Below, piece after piece: positions 56,978-64,000 of a stretch of DNA of 64,000 bases (position 1 is its first letter; each line of letters starts with the position of its first letter). The translations under genes and the position numbers were made by a program. The stretch is from Nonomuraea sp. PA05 (GTDB taxonomy: Bacteria > Actinomycetota > Actinomycetes > Streptosporangiales > Streptosporangiaceae): contig NZ_VSEY01000010.1 of NCBI RefSeq assembly GCF_008086045.1, forward strand, positions 246,988 to 310,987. Reading direction: 5' to 3'. The notes beneath the pieces are model-generated. The model worked only from the letters and a program-made list of their open reading frames with translations. It was not told where the DNA came from and ran no database searches.

Positions 56978-58222
56978 TCATCCGGCGGCCGTGGGCTCCG
57001 GCGGCTCGGAAACGGCCGGCACAGACGGGGACCCCGGCTCCGCACTCGCGGTCGGCGCAGGCGAGGACTCCGGCACCGCACTCGCCGTCGGCGCACCGGG
57101 AATCGGGGACTCCGGCACCACCGCATGGGCCGACGCGTCGGGATGCGGGGACTCCGGTGGCGATCCGGAGACCGAGGGCGCCGGGATGGCGCTGGCCGTC
57201 GGCTCCGTCAGGTCGCAGCTCGCATCCCGGCCCGGGTCGACCGTCGCCTCCGGCAGCCGATCCACCACCGAGGCGCTGAGCTGGGACGTCCAGGCCAGCA
57301 CGCTCCCCTTGGGGGCCTTCGCGCCCTCCTCCACGACCACCTGCCGCTCGCCCAGGTACAGGAACGTCTCCTGGTCGAAGATGAGCTGCTGCCGGCTCCC
57401 CTGCGGCGCCCGCGTGGCCAGCGCCACCCCTTCGCGCCCGGACGAGTCCTTGACCCCCTCGATCGTCTGGACCCCGGGCATGGACTTGACCGCCTCGAAC
57501 AACGCCCGCCGCTGCGCCGCGGGCAGGTAGGTCTCCGTGAGCAGGTTGTGCGCCTGCGTGAACGCGGCCATGTCCCGGTCCACGCCCTTGCCCTCGCCGC
57601 CGGCGCTGATCCGGTAGAGGTGCTCGCGCATGGCGGCGGACTCCGCCGGGAGGGTGCCGAGGTAGGCGTAGTCGGTGCGGTGCTCGCCCCGGACGCCCGG
57701 GCAGGAGGCGAGGGTGTGCCAGGACGTGCCCTGCCAGTCCTTCGCGGACTCGGGCAGCTCCTCACCGGGCCACGCCTGCGGCTCGCGCCCCTCGATCATC
57801 AGCAGGCCGGCGGCGCTGCCGTCCACCGACTGCCAGATCTTCCTGTGCGTGCGGTACAGGTGCCGGGACTCCTCGCCGCCCTTGCCGAGCTGGATCGCCG
57901 CGTACATCGTCTCGGACTCGATCAGGATGTACTGGCCGGGCCGCGGGTCCGGCTCGCCGGGCGCCACGCCGGCCGACTGGGTGACCGTGGTGGCCGGTCC
58001 AGGGCCTGACCCCTGGTTCGACAGGGCCACGGCGACGCCGCCGACAAGTACGACCGTCACCCCGAACGCGGCGGCGGCCTGCCAGCCCAGCCGCAGGGGG
58101 CGGAACCGGCGGCCACCCCGCGCCTCCTGCACCAGCCGCTCGCGGGCCCGCGCCCTGGCCTCGGCCCCGTACGGCGGCGCCTGCGGCCGTCCCTCGGCGA
58201 ACGCGCGAATCTCGTCATCCAT
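56978..58222 (-). CDS. CU044_5270-family membrane-anchored protein (sigma-factor partner)
   Basis: A 414-residue protein encoded with, and overlapping, an ECF-type sigma factor. The N-terminal cytoplasmic part of about 45 residues (MDDEIRAFAEGRPQAPPY, Arg-rich) is followed by one membrane helix (AAAAFGVTVVLVGGVAVAL, residues about 49-67) and an extracytoplasmic domain (YILIESETMYAAIQ, HTLASCPGVRGEHRTDYAYLGTLP). A final 85-residue Pro/Ser/Ala tail is low-complexity. The arrangement suggests an anti-sigma-like role, though family members lack a clear zinc anti-sigma motif. Confidence 0.8.
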   Translation of the reverse strand: MDDEIRAFAEGRPQAPPYGAEARARARERLVQEARGGRRFRPLRLGWQAAAAFGVTVVLVGGVAVALSNQGSGPGPATTVTQSAGVAPGEPDPRPGQYILIESETMYAAIQLGKGGEESRHLYRTHRKIWQSVDGSAAGLLMIEGREPQAWPGEELPESAKDWQGTSWHTLASCPGVRGEHRTDYAYLGTLPAESAAMREHLYRISAGGEGKGVDRDMAAFTQAHNLLTETYLPAAQRRALFEAVKSMPGVQTIEGVKDSSGREGVALATRAPQGSRQQLIFDQETFLYLGERQVVVEEGAKAPKGSVLAWTSQLSASVVDRLPEATVDPGRDASCDLTEPTASAIPAPSVSGSPPESPHPDASAHAVVPESPIPGAPTASAVPESSPAPTASAEPGSPSVPAVSEPPEPTAAG

Positions 58223-58835
58223 GCTGGGGCTCCTCTGCGAAGGGGTCGGTGCCGCCGAGCGCCCTGCGTACCTTGACGCGGAGCCTGTGCAACCGGGACC
58301 GGACGGTGCCGACGGGCACCTTGAGGGCGAGCGCCGCCTCCTCGTAGGTCAGATCCGCCCAGGCCACCAGCAGCAGCAGGTCCCGCTCGGCCGCGCTGAG
58401 CCGGGTCAGCGCCCTGGCCAGACGGGGCTGGAGCTGCTCGGCGGTGACCCGGTCGGCGCTGCGCTCGTCGAACGTGCCGGGGCGCTCCGCGCTCACCTTG
58501 GCCATGGCCGAGGTGCGCCGCCGCTCCGCCCTGCGGTGCTGGGAGACGACCCTGGTCGCGATCCCGTACAGCCAGGGGCGGGCGTCGGGCCACGAGCGGT
58601 CGTAGCGGGCCCGGCCGCGGAAGGCGGCCAGGAACACCTCGCCGGTCACGTCGTCGGCCAGCTCGCCCCCGAGTCGCCGGGCCGCGTACCTGTGGATCTC
58701 GTCGGCGTGCCGGTCGAACAGCGCCGCGAAGCTCTCGGGGTCGCCGATCGAACGGGCGATCAGCGCCGAGTCGTCGAGCGTGTCAGGCACATCCTGAACT
58801 CCCACCACGTAGCCGGTCCTCTCTCGTGCGGTCAC
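58215..58835 (-). CDS. RNA polymerase sigma factor, ECF (sigma-70 family)
   Basis: A 206-residue alternative sigma factor. Region 2 (FAALFDRHADEIHRYAARRLG ... VTGEVFLAAFRGRARYD ... PWLYGIATRVVSQHRRAERR) binds the -10. Region 4 (ALTRLSAAERDLLLLVAWADLTYEEAALALKVPVGTVRSRLHRLR, with the HTH in its second half) binds the -35. It overlaps the partner gene by 8 bases. A downstream GTG at V-G-V-Q is an alternative start. Its target promoters cannot be inferred here. Confidence 0.92.
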   Translation of the reverse strand: MTARERTGYVVGVQDVPDTLDDSALIARSIGDPESFAALFDRHADEIHRYAARRLGGELADDVTGEVFLAAFRGRARYDRSWPDARPWLYGIATRVVSQHRRAERRRTSAMAKVSAERPGTFDERSADRVTAEQLQPRLARALTRLSAAERDLLLLVAWADLTYEEAALALKVPVGTVRSRLHRLRVKVRRALGGTDPFAEEPQHG

Positions 58836-58870
58836 CCTGTTGTTGGCCGCACGTCAGAGGCCGGTTCCCA

Positions 58871-59587
58871 CTATTTCGGCATTCGCCACACCTGCATGCC
58901 CTCCGGGGCCGGGTCCGGCTCGAACCCGGCCTCCTTCAGCTCGGCCGCCACGACGTCCGTGGCGGGCCAGCAGGCGGTGCCGTCCACGTCGTCCTCGCTG
59001 ATCACCACGCCGCGCTGGAGTATCCGGTAGCGGAAGCGCGAGGTGACGCTCTCCCCCTCGGCCGCCAGCACCTGCCCGGCGACCTCGTAGGTGTGCCTGC
59101 CGACCTGGTAGGAGCCCATGACGCGCAGGTCGCCCGGCACGGCGGGGGCGCGGTCGCGCCAGTTGAACAGCAGCCGCCCGCCCGGCTCCAGCAGCCTGCG
59201 CAGCACCCGCCACAGCGCGGCCCGCTCGGCGGCGGTGAAGCTCTGCAGCACCGAGATCATCACGACGGCCTCGACCGGCTCGTCCACCTCGGCGTCCAGC
59301 GCCCCGCACGGCAGGACGGTCACCCTGCGCAGCGCCTCCGGGGCGGTGGCCAGGCGGGAGACCAGCACCGAGCGCATGCCGAGCGACGGCTCGACGGCGT
59401 AGACCTCGCCGGGGACGTGGCGGGCGATCAGCTCGGTGATCAGGCCGGTGCCCGCGCCGATCTCCACGACGGCGCCCCGCACGTCCGCGAGCAGCGGGGG
59501 CAGCAGCTCGCGGATCGCGGGCACGTGGCCGTCCTCGTGAAAGAGGTCGTAGAAGGGGACGGCCGGTGCGTAAGTGTCCTCGTGCAT
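58871..59587 (-). CDS. Class I SAM-dependent methyltransferase
   Basis: A 238-residue methyltransferase. Motif I is VVEIGAGTGLITELIARHV (about residues 40-58), with acidic motif II in YAVEPSLGMR, motif III VTVLPCGALDAEV, and the post-motif region LEPGGRLLFNWRDR. The start MHEDTYAPAVPFYDLFHED suggests a small-molecule substrate. The gene lies 4 bases downstream of the PhoD-like gene on the same strand. Substrate unknown. Confidence 0.88.
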   Translation of the reverse strand: MHEDTYAPAVPFYDLFHEDGHVPAIRELLPPLLADVRGAVVEIGAGTGLITELIARHVPGEVYAVEPSLGMRSVLVSRLATAPEALRRVTVLPCGALDAEVDEPVEAVVMISVLQSFTAAERAALWRVLRRLLEPGGRLLFNWRDRAPAVPGDLRVMGSYQVGRHTYEVAGQVLAAEGESVTSRFRYRILQRGVVISEDDVDGTACWPATDVVAAELKEAGFEPDPAPEGMQVWRMPK

Positions 59588-59591
59588 GGGT

Positions 59592-61139
59592 TCAGCGTAG
59601 GCGGGTGGTGTCCAGCTCCTTGACCACCTCGCCGGTGGAGCCGTACCAGGTGACCTGGTCGGGGATGGTGAGCGTGGCCAGCGCGTTCTGGAACAGCGGG
59701 CCCTTGACGATCCGCCAGCGGAACGGCGGGCGCGGGACGCCCGCCAGCCGCGCCAGCAGGCTGCCGACCAGGGTGGCGATCGAGAACTGGGTGAACACGT
59801 TGGCCCAGCGCAGCAGGCGGCTGAGCGGGTTGCGGATGGGCGAGCAGACCACCTGGAAGACCGGGCCCCTGTCGGCCCTGGCCAGGTAGGAGTAGTGCAC
59901 GTCGCCCGACAGGATCACCACCGGCTTGCCCAGCCCGATCAGCAGCTTGGCCAGGTCCTCGAACGAGCGCCGGAACGCGGCCCAGTGCTCCAGGTCGATG
60001 GCCTGGCGCAGCGTCTCGGACCACCGGCGCACGATCGGGCCCCACTTGCCGTCGCACAGGGCCTCGTTCCAGTTCTGCACGCCGTGGACGCCCTCGGGCA
60101 GCATGAACGGGATCGACGAGCCGATGATCAGTTGCTCGGCGGGCCGCTGCACCTGCTCCTGCAGCCAGGCCCACTCCCCCGGGTCGAGCATCCGCCGGTC
60201 GCCCGGCGTGAGCTGCCTGGCGCAGCGGGTGTCCACCATGATCAGGCGGGCGGGGCCGAGGTCGCGGGCGTAGCTCCAGCGGTTGCTGCTCGGCTCGGCG
60301 TCGGCCCGCTCGGCGAACTCGTCGAGCGCCGCCCCGCCGTCGCCCGCCATCAGCTTGGCGAGCAGGTCGTCCTCTGCGCGCTCGGCGGGTGAGAGGTTGC
60401 CGAGGTGCTGGTAGACCCAGTACGCCCCGAGCCCGGCCACCACCCGGCGCTGCCACCACGGCGTCTTGGCCATCTGCCGGCGCCAGGCGTGCGAGGTGTT
60501 CCAGTCGTCACGCAGGTCGTGATCGTCGAAGATCATCGCGGTGGGCACGGTGGACAGCAGCCAGCGGATCTCCGTCTCGGTCCACGCCTGCCGGTAGAGC
60601 TCGGCGTACTCCTCGAAGTCGGCGATCTCGCCCTGCGGCTCGCCGCTCCTGCGGGAGCGGATGTAGGCCAGCATGTCGGGCGAGGGGTTGTCGGCGTAGA
60701 CCTGGTCGCCGAGGAGCAGCAGCAGGTCCGGCCACTCCTCCTCGCCCGCCTCCGGCAGATGCTCGCCGAAGGCGCGCAGCACGTCGTCGCCGTGGCTGCG
60801 GACGTGGGCGGCGTCGTGCGGCACGCTCGTCCGGCACGAGCCGAACGCCAGCCGCCGCACCCCTTCAGGGGGCAGCAGCCGGATGCGGCTCGGCGGGCGA
60901 CCCGCCATGGGCCAAACTTCCTCCCCGTCGAGCGTGACCGAGTACGACGCGATATCCTGGGACAACTCAACGAGATCCACGATCGCGTAGTGGTGTCCGT
61001 GCACGGTGAAGGTAGGCGACCGGTAAGACCTGCCGTCCGCCTCTACGGTGACCGTGCAGGGTTCGGCGGTCTCCACCCAGATCGAGGCGCTGTCCGAGTC
61101 GACGTATCTCAGCATCGGCCCCACCACCAGTGCGGGCAT
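59592..61139 (-). CDS. PhoD-like (alkaline phosphatase D family) metallophosphatase
   Basis: A 515-residue calcineurin-like phosphoesterase of the PhoD type without a signal peptide, so probably cytoplasmic. An N-terminal beta domain (residues 1-90) precedes the metal-binding core: LAFGSC, LLLGDQVYADNPS, IFDDHDLRDDWN and VILSGDVHYSYLA. Secreted PhoD hydrolyses phosphodiesters and teichoic acid; leaderless actinobacterial homologues of this length are uncharacterised. It is co-oriented with the downstream methyltransferase gene. Confidence 0.9.
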   Translation of the reverse strand: MPALVVGPMLRYVDSDSASIWVETAEPCTVTVEADGRSYRSPTFTVHGHHYAIVDLVELSQDIASYSVTLDGEEVWPMAGRPPSRIRLLPPEGVRRLAFGSCRTSVPHDAAHVRSHGDDVLRAFGEHLPEAGEEEWPDLLLLLGDQVYADNPSPDMLAYIRSRRSGEPQGEIADFEEYAELYRQAWTETEIRWLLSTVPTAMIFDDHDLRDDWNTSHAWRRQMAKTPWWQRRVVAGLGAYWVYQHLGNLSPAERAEDDLLAKLMAGDGGAALDEFAERADAEPSSNRWSYARDLGPARLIMVDTRCARQLTPGDRRMLDPGEWAWLQEQVQRPAEQLIIGSSIPFMLPEGVHGVQNWNEALCDGKWGPIVRRWSETLRQAIDLEHWAAFRRSFEDLAKLLIGLGKPVVILSGDVHYSYLARADRGPVFQVVCSPIRNPLSRLLRWANVFTQFSIATLVGSLLARLAGVPRPPFRWRIVKGPLFQNALATLTIPDQVTWYGSTGEVVKELDTTRLR

Positions 61140-61357
61140 TCCACTCCTCTAGTTCGTCGATCCGACACACTCTCGCGCAGCTAGCCTGCCAGAGTGGCAC
61201 GGTCCACAGCACCCTGGTGACCGGCTTGGATTTCTACCAAAACTAGGCAACACCAAACCCCTCGCTCTAGGATGATCGTGACATCAACGCCCAAAAGGGA
61301 ACGGCAATGGCGCTTTTCCCCACAAAAAGGGCGTACATAACGGGAGGAACTTCTTCC

Positions 61358-62635
<1,278 letters not shown>

Positions 62636-62652
62636 GCGCGACTTAAGTAGCA

Positions 62653-62690
62653 CGGGGCTCGCCCAAGGTCGGATGCCGGGGCGGGCCCCG
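62653..62690 (+). terminator. Hairpin after the glutamate dehydrogenase gene
   Basis: CGGGGCTCGCCC (62653-62664) pairs with GGGCGGGCCCCG (62679-62690) with one mismatch. It lies 17 bases after the stop codon, with no T-run. It may also attenuate the small downstream gene. Confidence 0.55.
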
Positions 62691-62708
62691 CGTTGCGAGG
62701 CTGGACGC

Positions 62709-62912
62709 ATGAGAGGGATCATCAACGTCGTCGCCGTGATCGCCGTCATCCAGGGGATCGGCGGGTTCGTCGGGCGGATGTGGTTCGACAGCGAGTGGGG
62801 GTTCCTGCACCGGCTGGTGGAGCTGCCCCTGCCCGGCTACCTCGGGGTGGCGGTGGCCGGGGTGGTGGCGCTGATCTGGGCCGACACCGCCAAGAAGCGC
62901 GACCAGAGCTGA
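62709..62912 (+). CDS. Small two-helix membrane protein
   Basis: 67 residues: an N-terminal helix (IINVVAVIAVIQGIGGFVG), a short loop with MWFDSEWGFLHR, then a second helix (LGVAVAGVVALIWAD) and a basic end (TAKKRDQS). It is probably an inner-membrane protein of unknown function. It starts at ATG 62709, 19 bases after the hairpin that follows the glutamate dehydrogenase gene, with only a weak ribosome site. Confidence 0.6.
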   Translation: MRGIINVVAVIAVIQGIGGFVGRMWFDSEWGFLHRLVELPLPGYLGVAVAGVVALIWADTAKKRDQS

Positions 62913-62919
62913 GGTGCCG

Positions 62920-62994
62920 GATGCGCGGCTCGGCGTAGTGCTCAGATGCGCAGTTCGGCGTGGCGCTCAGATGCGCAGTTCGGCGTAGTCGAGT
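62920..62994. repeat. 25-bp tandem repeat at the marR 3' end
   Basis: Three units with period 25 (62920, 62945, 62970), core GATGCGCAGTTCGGCGT. The unit at 62970 encodes most of the last MarR residues (YAELRI); the stop lies in the preceding unit, and the others follow downstream of it. Confidence 0.85.
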
Positions 62995-63413
62995 GCCTCC
63001 ATGAGGCTCTCCAGGTCGTGCATCAGCCGCTCGGTGCGCTCCTGCCCGAACGCCAGCGCGATCACCCCCTGCTGCTCGGCCACGGTCCCGTCCACCCGCG
63101 CCAGCAACTCGGCCCCGCGACCCGACACGAACACCGCGACCCGGCGCCGATCACCCTTCGACGGCCCCCGGTAGACCAGCGCGCGGTCGATCAGCCGGTC
63201 CACGGCCTTGGTCAGCGTGGGATGCGGCATCAGCACGGCCTCGGCCAGCTCCCCCATCGACTCGCCCCGCCCGTCGGCCAGCGCGCGCATGATGCGCCAC
63301 TGCTCGACCGTCACGTCCTCGCCGGCGAGCACCGCCGCCAGCCCTCGGTTGACGCTCCGCTCCGCACGGCTGAGCAGGTAGGCGAGTGAGGACCCGAGCC
63401 CAGAGGTCGTCAT
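62967..63413 (-). CDS. MarR-family transcriptional regulator
   Basis: A 148-residue dimeric winged-helix regulator: LAYLLSRAERSVNRGLAAVL, VTVEQWRIMRALADGRGESMGELAEAVLMPHPTLTKAVDRL (recognition helix HPTLTKAVDRL), and the wing SKGDRRRVAVFVSGRG. AAAGGACC precedes ATG 63413. It is divergent from a solute-binding protein gene 47 bases away, its likely target. Confidence 0.92.
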   Translation of the reverse strand: MTTSGLGSSLAYLLSRAERSVNRGLAAVLAGEDVTVEQWRIMRALADGRGESMGELAEAVLMPHPTLTKAVDRLIDRALVYRGPSKGDRRRVAVFVSGRGAELLARVDGTVAEQQGVIALAFGQERTERLMHDLESLMEALDYAELRI

Positions 63414-63460
63414 GGTGAGGTCCTTTCGTCGGGGGGCTAGAAGGGAGGATACTCGTCGGC

Positions 63461-64000
63461 GTGGCGGCGACAGTCGATCCTCTCGAAGCGCGGCTCATGC
63501 CTTCGGACGCGGTCAGGATCGCCCTGATCGTCCCCGTGTCCGGGGTGCTCGGCCTGATGGGCCCGTGTGCGATCAACTGTGCCGTGCTGGCCGCCGAGGA
63601 GGTCAACGCCCGTGGCGGCGTGCTGGGCAGGCCGGTCGAGCTGGTGCTGGTCGACGGCGGGCGGCCCGCCGCGCAGGTCGCCGCCGAGGTGGCCGGGCTG
63701 GTGCGGTCGGGCACCGTGCGGGGCGTGGCGGGCGCGCACGCCAGCGACGTGCGGGTGGAGGTGGTGGCCGCGATCGCGGGGCGGGTGCCGTTCGTGTACG
63801 CGCCGCCGTACGAGGGCGGCGGCCGGGCGCCCGGCGTCTACTTCCTCGGCGAGACCCCCGACCGGCAGCTCGCGCCGGGCATCGAGTGGCTGGGCGGGCC
63901 CGCACCGGCCCCCCCCTCGGGGCTCCTGGGGGACCGCCGCCTCTCGGCCCGCCCGCCGCACGCCCGCGCCCCCCCGCGGGCCGGCGCGGGGGGCGGGAGA
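63461..64000 (+). CDS. ABC transporter substrate-binding protein, AmiC/urea-amide type (runs off window)
   Basis: The first 180 codons of a periplasmic-binding-fold protein: RIALIVPVSGVLGLMGPCAINCAVLAAEEVNARGG, VELVLVDGGRPAAQVAAEVAGLV, GVAGAHASDVRVEVVAAIAGRVPFVYAPPYEGGG, VYFLGETPDRQLAPGIEWL; landmarks are PVSGVLGLMGP and VAGAHASDV. This matches the amide/urea-binding branch (Peripla_BP_5/6). No signal peptide is seen. The GTG at 63461 follows GGGAGG at some distance; ATG 63497 is an alternative. After about 63900 the translation loses family character (runs of Pro, Arg and Gly), probably from sequence error. Confidence 0.8.
   Translation, partial: MAATVDPLEARLMPSDAVRIALIVPVSGVLGLMGPCAINCAVLAAEEVNARGGVLGRPVELVLVDGGRPAAQVAAEVAGLVRSGTVRGVAGAHASDVRVEVVAAIAGRVPFVYAPPYEGGGRAPGVYFLGETPDRQLAPGIEWLGGPAPAPPSGLLGDRRLSARPPHARAPPRAGAGGGR
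63900..64000. other. Suspect low-quality sequence at the window end
   Basis: Long C and G runs and near-exclusive G/C content appear abruptly, with loss of protein similarity in the open frame. This pattern is common at contig ends. Treat the last ~100 bases as unreliable. Confidence 0.55.

Overview
The window is very GC-rich DNA with many GTG starts, 4-base ATGA/GTGA gene overlaps and some apparently leaderless genes. With a bacterial-type glyS, recO-uppS, a znuACB-zur operon and the sigma factor/CU044_5270 pair, this points to a filamentous actinomycete, probably of the Streptosporangiales (Nonomuraea-like); the genus is inferred from the feel of the proteins, not proven. No rRNA, tRNA, CRISPR array, transposase or phage gene was seen, and no stretch over 300 bases lacks a gene.

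Layout. 1-3.8 kb: end-truncated M14 carboxypeptidase, glycyl-tRNA synthetase, an ABM-domain protein and a small membrane protein. 3.8-29.3 kb: a catabolic island for oxalate, formate and glyoxylate. Its leftward operon sucC-sucD-hyi-glxR-gcl (plus an aldehyde dehydrogenase) turns glyoxylate into glycerate and carries a CoA-ligase pair. A divergent OFA-type (oxalate/formate) transporter and an FCD-type GntR regulator follow. A second leftward set holds moeA, an oxalyl-CoA decarboxylase-like ThDP enzyme, formyl-CoA transferase (frc), an ADP-forming acyl-CoA ligase, an Nramp-fold carrier lacking the metal motifs, a small membrane protein and TerC. A rightward set holds a PanE-type reductase (candidate oxalyl-CoA reductase) and an NAD-linked formate dehydrogenase whose catalytic subunit is split into two non-adjacent genes, then fdhD. 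Nearly every promoter of the island carries a 5-1-5 palindrome, CATAC-N-GTATG, so one regulator (probably the island's own GntR protein) may control all of it.

29.4-32.4 kb: zinc uptake operon znuA-znuC-znuB-zur with a Zur box. 32.4-46 kb: accessory genes and local regulators (DMT exporter, CGNR protein, Nudix, P450 with a flavin oxidase-like partner, orphan ABC permease under a 40-bp dyad, serine hydrolase/LysR, saccharopine dehydrogenase-like/AraC, WYL/RidA, DUF4239). 45-49 kb: uppS, recO, and a CDP-alcohol phosphatidyltransferase with a DUF5941 protein. 49-54 kb: a beta-glucan module with a secreted GH16-CBM6 glucanase under two LacI-type operators, a 2-oxoglutarate/Fe(II) oxygenase, and a GH1 beta-glucosidase fused in frame to a LacI repressor. 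54-57 kb: Lrp regulator with a dimethylargininase-like enzyme and ornithine aminotransferase. 57-64 kb: sigma factor with CU044_5270 partner, methyltransferase, PhoD-like phosphatase, glutamate dehydrogenase-family enzyme, MarR regulator and a truncated ABC solute-binding protein. The last ~100 bases look like poor-quality sequence.

How it fits together: oxalate would enter through the OFA carrier and be activated to oxalyl-CoA (by frc or one of the ligases). It would then either be decarboxylated to formyl-CoA and oxidised as formate for NADH, or be reduced to glyoxylate and assimilated through tartronate semialdehyde. moeA and fdhD supply molybdenum-cofactor functions for the formate dehydrogenase.
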